Source: Lepidodermella squamata
Lineage: Eukaryota; Gastrotricha
DNA: 64,000 bases
Direction of reading: 5' to 3'
Assembly (NCBI GenBank): GCA_047495785.1
Contig: JBLDXI010000021.1
Span: 2,046,001 to 2,110,000 of the forward strand
Shown: positions 18,185 to 30,837 of the stretch, in pieces
How the letters are laid out: each line of letters begins with the position of its first letter
Numbering within the stretch: position 1 is the stretch's first letter
The notes under the pieces: generated by a model
What the model saw: only the letters and a program-made list of their open reading frames with translations
The model's database searches: none
What the model was told of the DNA's origin: nothing
Translations under genes and position numbers: made by a program

Positions 18185-20807
18185 ATGCTGTTTTCTTCGA
18201 TACCGGATGATTTCATCTGCGGAGCTGTCGAAGGATTTTACGGTCGGCCGTGGACTCAGGAGCAGCGGCGAGGACTTTTCTCCCTGCTGAAAAGTTTCGG
18301 AATGAACACGTATCTGTATGCGCCGAAAGATGATGTCAAACATCGGGCTGCATGGCGGGAGAGGTACACGGCTGAAGAGGGAAAACTTCTCACCGACTTG
18401 ATCGAAGCCGCTAGAGCAGCTGGAGTACGGTTTGCCTACGCCATATCGCCTGGTTTAGACATTCACGTTCCGGCGAGGATGAAAATCAAGTTTTTGAAGG
18501 AAAAGCTCAGCCAGGTGCAGTCTTACGGCTGCTCGTCGTGGGCTCTTCTTTTCGACGACATTTATCTCGAGCTGTGCCCGAGCGATCGCGAAGAGTTCGG
18601 CGGGTCAGCTGCGGCTGTGCAAGCCTTTATCGCTAATGAGATTTATCAGTTTTTAAATCAACCTCCTGTCTTTCTCTTCTGCCCCACCGAGTATTGTTCT
18701 TCCCGAGCTTCGCCTAATGTGATAAGTTCAGAGTATCTCCAGACTCTGGGTCATCAACTGCACTCTAATATCGACATAATGTGGACAGGACCTATGGTCG
18801 TGTCGAAATATATAAATCCTCAATCGCTGAGTGATTTGATTCAGGTGATCAGGCGGCGTCCTGTTATCTGGGACAATATTCACGCCAATGACTATGATCA
18901 AAAATGTTTATACCTCGGCCCGTATGATGGGCGGTCTACCGATTTGTGCGATCATATAAAAGGTGTATTGACTAACCCGAACTGCGAATTCGAGGCAAAT
19001 TACATGGCATTACATACCATGGCTCAGTGGTTGAGTGTTTCCTACCTGCCGGATGTGACTCAACGCGATAATATGGAAGAACGAAATCCGGACGAGACAA
19101 TAACTGCGGATGATTTCGACGACTCGCATAATCACTCCAATCACCATCGAGATTCTCCGAAACAGCGCCATTATGACCCAAGTATTGCATATCGGCTAGC
19201 GATATCAGACTGGCTCGAAGGCCCGTTTTACGCGCCTAAGCCGTCGCCTAATTACGTTCAACCATTTGCGAAACCACCGTCATTTCTAGCTCCACCGTCC
19301 ACTGAAGTTGTTGCGACTTCGTTCGGCAGTGACACTGGAATGAGTGATAATTTGGCAAATCAAGGCGCCAATTTACCTTCTTTCGTTGATCCAGCTGTCA
19401 TAGCTTCGTATAATTCGAGTATCAAAGCGACATTCGCGGTATTTGACGAATCGTCTAACCATAGCACCGAAGCAATGGATTTCACGAATGTCACCCCGGT
19501 GCGAAAAAGTGAGAACAAAAACACCGTCACAAGTGACGATGAGCAAGAAGTCGGTGAAAGATTGACTGTCGATGAGATTGAAATGGTTACCGATTTGTTT
19601 TATCTGCCCTTCGAGATTGGTAGTTTTGGCGTTTGGTTGATAGAAAGTTTTTCTTGGCTGAGAGCAAACGCGCATTACATTAACTCGCGGGCTGCTCGTT
19701 CTTCTGACACTGAAATGGCGACAAAATGGCACACACGAGCCGACGAGTTTTGCAAGCGGAGCAAAATTTTCAATAGCGTGGTGGAGAAAGTTTGCGGAAC
19801 TGCCAATCGATCTTTGTTATTTGACCTCTATCCCTATGTTTCCGATGTCCGTTGCGTCATCGGGATGCTAGCGTCCTACGTGCGATGGCTCAGTAATGCT
19901 CGCGTTTTTAAGGAGGCGTTTTTGTCCGGCCAACAAGAGCCGTGGATGTTTCGCGGGGGTTTGACCGGCGAGTTGCAGCGGTTGCTGCCGACGGAAGGTG
20001 CTGGAGATTTGTTCTACACTCTTCCACATCGAGCTCTGCACGAAAAGATCTACACTGTTCGACCATTTGTTGCTCAAGACGAATCGGCATGTTACGACAT
20101 TTGCCGGAAATTCTTCCATAATATCACTGCTAAACTGAATGAAGCTTCTCTTCTTCACGATCTTGTGCCAGACGTGTAAGTTTTTGTCCGCAATCAATGA
20201 GACAGCCTCCTTTATTTGTTTCATCTGCAGCAATATTGGTGCGTTCCTGACGCTATCTCCCGAATATGCGTACGTTCTAGTCGAGGCTATCACTGGCAAT
20301 GTCGTTGCTTATTGCTTGGCTACGCTTGAAGCGAAGCAGTTCTACGAAAGGTGTGCCAACGCGTATTACATAGATATCGGCAATAAATACCCATCCGAGA
20401 TTGTGCTAAAAGTCGAAGACGAATCTATAGTGCCTATTATTAAAGATATTTTGAGTTCGATTCATTCATATGACCCGCCAGTCGCGGCTGAATCGCTATT
20501 TTCGCGCTATCCTTCGCTGATGGTGATTCACTACGACAAAGATCAGGTAGAAAACCCGGTTGTTCTGCGGCAGTTACTCGCCGTCTGCCTGGCCGCTTTG
20601 AAATCCAATGGGTCGATGGGTATCCATACCCAGCTGCACCCATGGCGGTGTGGGGGTGACATCGACGAGCAAGAAACGGTGTTATCACTCCTCGGTTTCC
20701 AAGAGCTGGCCGGCTCGCATTTTATAGTGGACCGGAAAAAGATCGGTGTCAATCCAGTCTCAGAAATTACTCTCCTTGTTCAAACAGTGTTCGGTCGCAC
20801 GTTATAA
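18185..20807 (+). CDS. OGA: protein O-GlcNAcase
   Basis: Exon 1 (18185-20175) and exon 2 (20231-20807) give 855 residues; human OGA has 916. The enzyme removes O-GlcNAc from Ser/Thr of nuclear and cytosolic proteins. Residues about 10-310 are the GH84 domain: GAVEGFYGRPW, YLYAPKDDVKHR, and the catalytic pair Asp124-Asp125 in WALLFDDIYLEL, plus VIWDNIHANDY. A disordered insert (about 310-470) is followed by the helical stalk (DLFYLPFEIGSFG). Residues from about 665 are the pseudo-acetyltransferase domain, with GAFLTLSPEYAYVL and a C-terminal LKSNGSMGIHTQ. The exon 1 donor is read at GACGT|gtaag, which restores VNIGAF. The ATG is 17 bases after an acceptor-like TTCTTAG. Confidence 0.95.
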
Positions 20808-20891
20808 AAGACGAAATATATGAGCAATATCGATCATTTACTTTACTGCGAAAAATCAAGCATACTTTTTATTTGAATGTTTTTTTCTTAT

Positions 20892-20897
20892 AATAAA
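20892..20897 (+). terminator. poly(A) signal of O-GlcNAcase gene
   Basis: AATAAA 85 bases after the O-GlcNAcase stop codon. Confidence 0.55.
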
Positions 20898-21229
20898 GTT
20901 GCAGACTTATTCTTTCATCTTTTAGATCGGTCAAAAGCCTTGCATTTTGTTCATGTGGGTGATTGATTGCTTCTTTCATTTCGTCTATTTTTCTGCTCCG
21001 ACGCCTGGTATAACTTAATTTGAAAAAATCAGCATATTATTGCAACTGTTATCATCTCTATTATTGCTATCGTTATTTCTGCTTTTTTTCTTTTGACTAT
21101 GTTAATCCCTCTCTTGGCCGAGAGATTGTTTTGATGATGACAATGAATCGATGTCAAAATGTGATATAAAATGCGATTTATGTCGACGTTTGTAATTTTT
21201 ATCATAGAAGCCTTTATAAAACGTAGCAT
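20898..21229. other. spacer between OGA and SRP72
   Basis: AT-rich, no gene seen. Two AG acceptor-like sites (near 21207) precede the SRP72 ATG by about 20 bases. Confidence 0.5.
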
Positions 21230-23451
21230 ATGGCGGCGGCGCAGAACATCGATCTGAACGCCATATTTGTTGATATTCACAAGAACTTCAACGCCGGAGA
21301 CTATGAGAAGTCTGTTCGCTTGAGCGACAAGAGTAAGTTCATTCCTGCTAATTTAACTCGGCGTCATCACGTGATTTTTCTCAGTTTTGAACAAGTTCCC
21401 CGGAAACAAGCAGGCTTTTGAATGCAAAATTGTTTGTCTAATCAATTTGGATAAGTATCAGGACGTGCTTAACCTGATAAATGAACACTACAAAGAGTAA
21501 TTTTTATTATTTTTGCGCTTGATTTTCTATATTGAAGTTTTTTTCTAGTGAGTTTCAGTTCGAAAAAGCTTATTGTCAGTATCGTATGAATCAAACGCGA
21601 GAAGCCCTAGCTACTCTTCGCAAAATTCCGAAACCTGATCAGAAAACCCTTGAATTGACCGGCCAGATCGTGAGTTGAATTTCTTTGAATAATCGTTGTT
21701 TATTATGATATATCTTAACAGCTCTACAAGCTTGAGGAATATGAAGAGGCAATGGACATCTACCTTAATTTGTCGAGTAGCACCAAGGATGATTATGTTA
21801 ATGAGAGAACTTGCAACTTTTTGGCTGTTTCGACGATGTTGAAGCGATCAAAGCGACACGATTCATCCGATGACATTGATGCTAGAATTCGCGCAATGTC
21901 ACAGTCAGAGTCCACCGGAACTTATGAGCAGTTATACAACATCGCCGGGTGGCTCATTGCCATTGGTGATTTACCGGCTGCGATTGCTTGCCTGCAAGAA
22001 TCCGAGTCCAAAATCAAGTCACAGCAATCGGATCCTGACTATGCTAATGATCCGTCGCTGAAGAGTGCTCTGTGCACTGTTCAAACCCAGCTCGCTTACG
22101 TCGAGCAAATTCAGGGTAAAAATGACGCTGCATTGAAGCTTTACAGTGAGGTTTTCAAGCAAAAACCGGAAGACGTTGCAACCCTGGCGGTTGTTAGCAA
22201 CAACATTGTTACGCTGCACAAGGAGCAGGATGTATTCGATTCGAGGAAGAAGCTTAAAGTAGCAACCTCAGAGTCGGCTCGTGTGAAACTGACCAGCGAG
22301 CAATTCTCTACAATTCTCTATAACCAAGCCTTGTTCTCGCTTTTGACGGGCCAACTTGACCAGACCGCCGAATCCATTTCTTCGGCTGAGAAGCGTTTCT
22401 CGGAGAGCGTCAGCGAGGAACGTTGGCTTTTACTGCGTGCCACCTATTTATCCCGTGATAAAAAAATTGACGAGGCAATCAAATTGCTGCAATCTGCGCC
22501 GAAGACGCTGCCAACGCAGCTTGCGCTTGCTCAATTTATGTTGTCGAAAGGCTCACTGAATGAGGCTATCACCGTTCTGCATTCTATCACGAAGGAGGTC
22601 GATTACGCTCCTGGTTTAGTCGGCGCCCTTGCCTCGTTGATGGAGAAGCAAAGCAGGTTGCCCGATGCGACTGGCGTACTTAAGGAGGCTATAACTTTCC
22701 ATAAGAAGCAGAAAAATGACGCAGTTTGCCAATCGCTGCTCCGTGCTGCTGCTGGGTTGAATCAGCGTCACGGCAACCTGGAGGTTGCCGCTCAGTTCTT
22801 CGAGCAGTTGCGCAAGGAATTTTTGCCAAATGACCGTACGATCTTGGCCCAATTGATCGCCATCTACCTGCGCACGGACCCGTCAAAGGCCGAGAAAATC
22901 GGGCAGAGTTTGCCGTCGTTGGACGAAGCGGCACTTTCGGTTGATGTCGCTACTCTCGAGCAGTCGATTGTTGGCGGTGGAAAACTCATCAAGGCTAAAC
23001 AACCGACTTCAGCTGCAGCGCCCGTCAAAACTACGTCTTCCGACCCGGCTAAAACTGCTGCTAAGAAAAAGAAGAATAAGAAACGCAAAAGTGAGTCATT
23101 TGCCGTAGTGATTTTAACTTTTCATTTATACGACGAGACTTTAAAGGTTTTATTGCTTATTATTTAATATTCTGTTTTTATTATTTCTTCTCAGAGCCCC
23201 CAGTAAAGAACTTCATTCCAAACTTCGTGCCTGATCCGGAGCGTTGGCTTCCAAAATGGCAGCGTTCCACTTATCGCGGTCCAAAACGACGTGGTGCTCA
23301 AAAAGGCGCCGTGGGCACGGGGACTCAGGGCGGTTCGGCCGACGCCGACACCGAGCATTCGTTGGGCGCCGCGGCAAACCAGCGTGCCACAAGCGCTCCT
23401 CAGCAAGCCGCGTCCCGGCCCAAGTCGCAGCAACAGCGCAAAAAGAAGTAG
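21230..23451 (+). CDS. SRP72: signal recognition particle subunit SRP72
   Basis: Exons 21230-21332, 21385-21496, 21549-21669, 21722-23090 and 23195-23451 give 653 residues (human 671). With SRP68 and the SRP RNA it takes part in co-translational targeting of secretory proteins to the ER. Most of the length is TPR-like helix pairs (for example LYKLEEYEEAMDIYLNL and QLAYVEQIQGKNDAALKLY). A Lys-rich stretch ends exon 4 (KKKKNKKRK). The last exon encodes the RNA-binding region with the family signature PDPERWLP, a YRGPKRR patch and GTGTQGG, close to the human order. The first exons were placed by phase and by FNAGDYEKSVR, KFPGNKQAFECK and YCQYRMNQTREAL. A 237-base gap follows before FAHD1. Confidence 0.93.
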
Positions 23452-23688
23452 ATTGTGAGATAAACTGGTGTATATTATTGATTCTCCATTTGATGGCAAT
23501 GCCTTATTATGCGGGCCGTGAATTCATCATGGATGTTGTGATGCTGTACTTCAAGAATGCCCAATGCTTTATCTCTATATCGTATGGTGCAGGATTCAGA
23601 ATAATATCGCTATAAATATATATATTGGTGTTTGTGCGCAAATTAATCGATTCTGCTTTATTTAGAGAAAACTGATTTACGTTTTGAA

Positions 23689-24390
23689 ATGCTCATCAAG
23701 GCCAAGGAGTTCGTCCAGCACGCGAAAAAAATCGTCGCAGTCGCTAGGAATTACAAGTAATTCTTCATTCAATTCTTTCTGTGGTATTTTCAAATTGTAA
23801 AATTTTGCAGGGCACATGCTGCTGAACTTGGTAATGCGGTGCCAGATAAGCCGATGTTTTTCATGAAGCCGACCTCGTCTTTCATCACCCCTGGTCAAAA
23901 AATCAAAATCCCAACCAGCGCGTCCTCTATCGATTACGAAATTGAGCTAGGCGTTGTGATAGGCAGCGTTGCCAAGGATGTACCTGTTCAAAAGGCGATG
24001 CAGCACGTCGCTGGATACTGTCTCGCCCTGGACATGACCGATCGCGCTCTTCAAAACGAGCTGAAAAGCAAGGGATATCCTTGGTTTTTAGCCAAAGGGT
24101 TCGACACGTCATGCCCGGTCAGCGATTTTATCCCGGCTGATAAAGTAGCCGATCCCCATGCTCTGACCCTGTGGCTGGAGGTTAATGGCATTCTGCGCCA
24201 GCGCGGGTCGACATCGCAAATGATTTACCCGATTTCGGATTTGATTGCCTACGTCACGCGTTGGGTTACCCTTGAACCCGGCGATGTTATCCTAACCGGC
24301 ACTCCTGAAGGCGTTGGACCGGTCAAACGGGGTGATAAAATTACCTCTGGCCTTGATGGATTTGTTGAGATGTCTTTTGACGTCGAGTAA
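23689..24390 (+). CDS. FAHD1: FAH-domain acylpyruvase / oxaloacetate decarboxylase
   Basis: Exons 23689-23756 and 23811-24390 give 215 residues (human FAHD1 224). The family hydrolyses acylpyruvates and decarboxylates oxaloacetate in mitochondria, using Mg2+. Visible signatures: IVAVARNYKAHAAELG at the N-terminus, PMFFMKPTSSF, metal-binding acidic residues in YEIELGVVIG, then GYCLALDMTDRALQ, GFDTSCPVSDFIP, and PGDVILTGTPEGVGPVKRGD. The N-terminus is short and a presequence is not obvious. It lies between SRP72 and MGAT2 with short gaps on both sides; an acceptor-like TTTAG is 24 bases before the ATG. Confidence 0.93.
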
Positions 24391-24573
24391 ACCTCTGAAA
24401 ACTGTCGAACTATCATTATCGAAATGCTAATCAAAAGATACGGTGCTTGCTTTGCCCTAATTTTGTAGTGTATTTACCAGATATATTAGTTTCTTTTATC
24501 ACTTTCATAGATCGAATTTACATAATAATTCGCTGTCTTTGCGCCAACTCTCCCCGGTTGGGGAAATTAATTT

Positions 24574-26411
24574 ATGGCAGGCGTTGGATGCTGTCGGCGT
24601 CGGAGGATAAGACCCGCCGTCCAATTTTTGCTGATCGCATTTTGCCTGTTCAATTTCTGTCTAGCCGTTATCTTCTATCAAAGGGTGTACGGTGACCCGC
24701 CTTCTGACGCTGCATCAGCGGATGATGGCAATGACAGCAATACGGGCGTTATATCTTTCATTGTGACGGAAAGTCAACCGACGAAAGATGTCGAGACACC
24801 CGTTGCAGAACCATTGCACTCCGAAAAAACCCAAGGAAACAATGATTTTGTGACGGAATACGAAGCACCAACGAATAATGCTAATAAATCTGCCGCTCAG
24901 ACATCTCAAAGTCAAGTTAATGACCTGAAATCCGCGCCTGAAAAACCTGCGGAAATGAGCAAAGCAACGAAAGAGCACGACATGCTCGTCCGGATCAGCG
25001 GTGCCTCCGACTTGAAATTGTTGAACCTCTACGAGAGTCGGAGTAGGAAACCGACTCTTTACAACTGGCACTTGATGAAAGGCGACATTGATGTGATAGT
25101 TGCTGTTCAAATCCACGACCGCGCATCGTATCTTGCGTATTTATTTGAATCGTTTCGTCGCGTGCGGAGCTGGCACAATTCTGTAATAGTTTTGAGTCAC
25201 GACTTTTACGCGCCGGAGATCGATGCTCTCGTAAAAAATTGTACCTTTGCGCCGGTTAGTTGATGCAATGTGTGAAATTACATGCTTTATAAATTTCTAC
25301 AACAGATTGTTGACATATACTACCCCGTCTCAAATCAAATTTTCAAAGACAAATACCCGGGTGAAGATCCACGGGATTGTACTCGTGATATGACTCCTGA
25401 AAGGTAGCATTCTAGATATCAACTAATGACATAATTATATGTTTTTTACCCAATTTCATATAGTGCGAAGAAGCAAGGATGCTACAACGCAAACTACCCA
25501 GATACATATGGGCATTATAGAGAAGCACGATTTTCTCAGACCAAGCACCATTGGATTTGGAAGCTGCATAGCATATTCGATGAAATTATCCCGAACTACA
25601 TTCCCAAGTTTACCGGGCAAGTACTGCTGTTGGAAGAGGATCACTTCGTGTCACCCGATTTCCTGCACGTTCTACGCATGGCTGCTAAAATGGCTGCTGG
25701 GAGCTATCGCATCGTGACTCTAGGCAATTACAAAGACTACAAATTTGGTGATGCGGCAAGTCGTTTCGCATCTAATAAATGGGTTTCTTCTCGCCTCAAT
25801 ATGGGCATGGCGCTCACTGCTGAAACTTGGAAATTGTTCAAAAGCTGTGTTAAAGTTGGTGCTAATTTAAATTTCATAAATTTTTTTATTCGATTTTGTC
25901 GATTGAAATTTAGACTTTCTGTGACTTTGACGACTACAACTGGGATTGGTCTCTGCAATTTACTGCTATTCAATGCATAGAGGGAAACCTCATGACCTTA
26001 TACGCCCGCTCATCCCGTGTATTTCACGTCGGCGAGTGGTAAGAGTCACGAATCTTTTTTAATTGATATAGCTGTTTAAAATACAATTCAATTAGTGCCG
26101 GCATTCATTTTAAAAACAAATGTGTCGCTTCGGAAAAAGTGGAATCGATAAAGGGAATGCTGAGTGACAACGAAGAAGCTTTATTCCCTACATCGCTATC
26201 CTTGGAGGAAGGGGTAACTACCATATCCCAGCTCAGACCCAAAGCCAATGGAGGCTGGGGTGACCCTCGTGATCGAGTTTTGTGCCGTTCTCTTTCATCT
26301 GGATCCTACTTGGACATCTTGAAGTCGGTAGATCGAGCTCAGGTAATAAGGCTTCATTCTGATAGAAATTGAAATCTTAACAAATGTGTATTTCAGACGG
26401 AACCGATCTAG
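24574..26411 (+). CDS. MGAT2: alpha-1,6-mannosyl-glycoprotein 2-beta-N-acetylglucosaminyltransferase
   Basis: Exons 24574-25254, 25306-25403, 25464-25854, 25914-26038, 26096-26342 and 26397-26411 give 518 residues. The Golgi enzyme adds GlcNAc to the 1,6 arm mannose, opening biantennary N-glycans (family GT16). A short basic tail, then a membrane anchor at about 18-38 (VQFLLIAFCLFNFCLAVIF), then a disordered stem. Catalytic blocks: VAVQIHDRASYLAYL, YREARFSQTKHHWIWKL, the metal-site LEEDHFVSPDF, TFCDFDDYNWDW, and KANGGWGDPRD. Disulfide cysteines near KNKC and VLC are retained. Exon 3's end was chosen at 25854 to align with the family. The last intron is optional: unspliced, the protein would end about 10 residues further on, at 26372. 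Confidence 0.92.
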
Positions 26412-27400
26412 TCAGAGCATTCGCCTCTCTTCAAATATCTACCTTTGCAATATCCATCTGGCCGTTAGATTCATATCTTTTAAAAAATCCGGGTAGCTTT
26501 GTCTTGCAATATCACTCCGAATTTTTGTCGAACGCCACACAGAAAATGCCGTCTGGTCTTTCATAATACATTGTACTTCAATATTACAGCTTGTGCATTT
26601 TCAAATCTTTCGTCTTATAATACCTTTCCTCAGTTCCTCGTCTTTATTTAGAAGCGACAATTAGAAGACACGAGCTACTCGTATGCTGCAAGACTGTTAC
26701 TGCTTTTGTAAATTAGCGATTGGAGATATAAATTTGCGTTGCTTTGTCTCCATTATTTGAGGCTTGCTAAATGTTCGTTAATATAAAACCGAGCGCTTTC
26801 GGCAATGATTTATTTCTGTTGTTCCCGTTATCTATCTGCGGTTTCACAAAATTTGTTACAAAGCTGTTTTAGTTGCCAAATCCTCATTTGTAATTAAAAG
26901 CCTAGAGACGGAATATTGCAGTTCTACTTAAATAACTCTATTCTCGACATGCTGGTGCGCATATTACGCGAATAATTTTTCTTACTACCCATATTTGGCA
27001 AATTATTGATTTTTCTGGCGTTGATTGTTTGCTAACCACACATGTCATTGCTGGGATGTTCTGCCTCGCTAATTTTTGTTAGAATTTTTGAATTATAACA
27101 GAATTCTTGTAAAATGTGTGTGACATCAATACATGCGGTTGAATCATAAATGATGTTACTATATGTACTGTATAGCTATGGTAAAAAAAGCTTGATCGAC
27201 ACTGATGTGTGCTCGTCTACTGATTGACTGATAGAGAGTGTTACCATGTTCGAAATTGTGCCGGGAAATCAATTACAGTCTTTGTTTACTATAAAATTTC
27301 GAATTGCTGTTTTAATTGTTCGTCCTTTCATTTTTAGGGCTTTGATTTACGATGTAGAAGCTTTTCTATCGGCCGAGATACAATCGTGGAAAATTTGCCG
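26412..27400. other. spacer between MGAT2 and INPP5F
   Basis: About 1 kb, AT-rich, without a convincing exon. An acceptor-like TTTTTAG at 27332-27337 may end a 5' UTR intron or be a leader acceptor for INPP5F. Confidence 0.5.
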
Positions 27401-30400
27401 ATGGAGCTTTTTGAGACCAGTTCTCACTACATCGTTCAGGAGGGGGAGAACGCGCTATGGTGCAGCCGAGAGACGGGTATCATGGAGGCTCGCCCGGGCA
27501 GTGATCTCTGCCAAGCGACCGATCCGCTTTGCCTCGGCCTCGTCCAAGGGGTCATCGGCCGGCTTCAGGTTGGCATGGACCCTGACTGCAACTGGCTCCT
27601 CCTGGTTTCGAAGTATAGCGAGGTTGGAATGCTGCCAGGGGGTCACCCAATCTACCGAATAGATTCAGTCGTTTTCTTGCCTTTAACTCATTCTGTTCCT
27701 AATAACGGTTCTGCTTCGAACCACGAAGGTTCCACTGGCAATAGCAATAGCTTATCAGTCGCTGATCAAGCCGAGCAGTCTTTCGATAATGAGGTTAGGG
27801 AATTGATGGCAGCGAATCTGCTGAGGTGCCCCAAACACGGCGGGGTTGCGCTTCCGGGTAGTGCTCGTAATTCGACGTCGAATAGCGGGGTCGATGCAGC
27901 CCATTCTCCTGGATCGTTCAGCGGTATGAACAGCCTCGCTGCACCAACCGGCGGCATGTTTAAACGTACATTCAGCAATTTACTCAGCACTGCGTCTTCG
28001 TCGATTGACAATTCAACCCGGTTCCGAAAGCCTGAGTCTAAAACTGCAAGGCGTATACTGGAAAATCTTGACAAGCTGTTTAACGATTCCCCGTCCTTCT
28101 ATTTTTCGTTTTCCGGCGATATTACAGCTTCAACGTGGCGAATTTCGGCCGATACTTCCTCTAACAAACAAACTCTTATAGCTGATGACAGATTTTTCTG
28201 GAACAAACACATGATGTCTGATTTATTAAATTCATCGAATCCGCTTTCTTCCTATTGGATTGTGCCGATTATTCAAGGCTATGTTGAGTTTGACCGAGTT
28301 TCCTTGCCCCTCGCATCGTCCACAGATAGCCCAACAGTTCCGAATGGTGCAGTTTTGTTTCAGAAGCCGCGCGATTCTGATGATGCGAACAGTGTTTTTG
28401 GCTCACCGCCGATGATTTACACGTCTTCGCCAACAATTGAGCTGCATATTGGTGTTATTTCAAGGCGCTCCCGCCATCGCGCAGGCACGCGTTACAAAAA
28501 GCGTGGGGTTGACGAACATGGCTACTGCGCAAATTATGTGGAAACAGAACAGGTTTGTTTTTGTCTATGTGGTCATGTGGTTGGACACTGAATATTTTGT
28601 TTTCAGATTCTTTATTGGCCCCCACATTGGTGCTCTTATGTTATTGTGCGCGGATCAGTGCCGCTCTACTGGAGTCAAAGTGGCATTCAATACAGGCCGC
28701 CTCCGAAACTGGAGAGAAGTATGATTGTGTTGTATTCAAGTTTTATTTGTAAGCTAGTATTTGATTTCATTAGCTCCGGCTGAAAATGCGGAGGCCTTTT
28801 CTTTCCACTTCGAGCGCGAGCTTATCTATTACAAGCATGTCAATATCGTGAATTTGCTCCATCAATCCTCGAAGGAGGAATCACTGTGTAACGCATATAC
28901 GGAAAATACGCTATACTACAACTCACCTTCTCTCACTTACATATCTTTCGATTTCAACGAGCATTGGTAATCAGACAATTTGTATACTGGTTTTCTTATC
29001 AATTTTTTTCTTCTGATTTTCAGCCGTGGCATGCGTTTTGAGAACGTCCTCATTCTAACGCAAAACATTGAGAACATCATTCGAGAGAGCAGTTTCACTT
29101 GGATCGACGCAAATGGCCGAATCTGTGAGCAGGCCGCAGCTTTTCGCGTTAACTGTCTTGACTGTCTCGACAGGACAAATATCGTTGAGGCAGCGATTTG
29201 CCGAGTCATGCTCGAGATGCAGTGCGGCAAGATGGGCATCCTACCACCAGATAGCGCTCTTCCTACAGAACTATTGAGGACTTTCAAAACTTTGTGGGCT
29301 AACAACGGTGACGCTATTAGCCGACAATACGCTGGTACAAATGCTTTGAAGGTTTGGCTTAATTTTAACGAAAATATGGTGAATACATTCCATTTAATTT
29401 TAAGGGAGATTATACGAGAACTGGCGAACACGGCGTAACAGCTGCGTTGAAGGATGGCTTCAACTCAGCCAATCGATATTACCTCAATCAGTTCCAAGAC
29501 GCATCTCGCCAAATAGCCATCGACTTATCGCTAGGCTTCACGCCGGCCGCCATTGAACGCTTCAGCCAGGGCGGCGCTGGTGGTTCGATCTCGCAATCAA
29601 ACTCCAGCCAAAACCTGGCGGGCGTTTTCAACGGCGATGAAACAGGCGGGGCCGCTACCGAAAACCTGGAGGCGAAATGCGAAAATCTTCTAGCTGTCAT
29701 GGAAGACGTTCGCAAAATGTTGTTGACTGACGAAGATCTGTGTCTGGGATCTTGGCTGCTATTTGACAGCGGGTATGCTTTAGTAATCAGTTGCGAAAAC
29801 TTAACCATTCGCTTTTTTCATACAGTGACTCGTCCGCTACAACGGACGCTGAATTCGATGTGATTATGGTTCTTAGCTTAAATTCGGTTTTCATTGTCCG
29901 ACTCGATTTGGAAGGCGACCCGGTCTTCTACTATGACATTCCACTCTCACATGTGGAGAAGTTCGAATGTGGTCAGTTAGCTTTGAGTGGCGGAAGCATT
30001 TTCAGAAAAAGCAAAAAAGTCAATGGCATCAAAATAACCTATCGACATCGCCCGTCGCTGGAGGAGAGCCAGTCCTTTGACATGGCTCGAGCTCATCAAG
30101 CCGAGAGCTTCTGCTTTGTCCTCCGACCGGCTAATTATCGCTTATTTAGCGGCGTTTTGATTCAAGTCGAAAGTCCTTCTGATTATCAAGGTTCGATTTC
30201 TAATCCCGTTTTCTTTCATTTTGTTTAAAATTGTCTTTATTCAGAGGTCCTGACTATGATCAGCGAGTGCTTCCGCAATGTGTCGCGGATCTCGAATACC
30301 GATTTTCCTATCGACGAACTCGGTGAAAATGCGTTGAAAATCGATCGGAAGAAGACCCCGCGAATTGACAGTCATCCTAACAAAACACCATGGGCCGATT

Positions 30401-30837
30401 CCGGCCAAACGCTGCAGGCGTTGACTATTCAATCGCCATCGAGGAGAAACAGCATGATGGTACCTGGCGAAGAAATCGAAGATCCGGTGATGACTTCGGT
30501 GGTGAACGCGCCGAAGAAATTCTTCGATACCTTTAAGCAATTTTCTAATTTATTGAAACCCGGTCAACCTGTGTTCACAGCTGAGCAGGCTAGGAAGCAT
30601 GCGAACCCGAAGCCTGCCAAAAGCAATTCTGAAGTGATTCCAACAGTTTTTCACCTATCTGGTACGTCGCTGCCAGCTCCGATTGAAGCGACTCCTGAAG
30701 TTGTGACTACTGAACCTCGACCATCAGCTCCTCTTCCACAGCAAGCCAGCAATTTCCGGCCGAGTCCCACCGAGGAGTGGAAGCGTGAAATTGTGAAGCA
30801 AATGCCTGTATGTAAAACTCGCATCATTCAACTTTGA
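27401..30837 (+). CDS. INPP5F: phosphatidylinositol 4-phosphatase, Sac2/INPP5F type
   Basis: Exons 27401-28552, 28607-28718, 28774-28966, 29024-29351, 29405-29772, 29826-30190 and 30245-30837 give 1,036 residues (human 1,132). The enzyme dephosphorylates PI4P on endosomes. It opens with MELFETSSHYIVQEGENALWC, closely matching human INPP5F. The SAC domain has DDRFFWNKHM, WIVPIIQGYVE, ISRRSRHRAGTRYKKRGVD and the CX5R loop at Cys530 in VNCLDCLDRTN, followed by LWANNGDAISRQYAGT and DGFNSANRYYLN. A Sac2-homology (hSac2) domain follows with YYDIPLSHVEKF. The rest is disordered. The extreme C-terminus, CKTRIIQL, is almost the human tail. ATG 27401 is chosen over GTG 27386 by family alignment. The call is firm. 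Confidence 0.95.
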
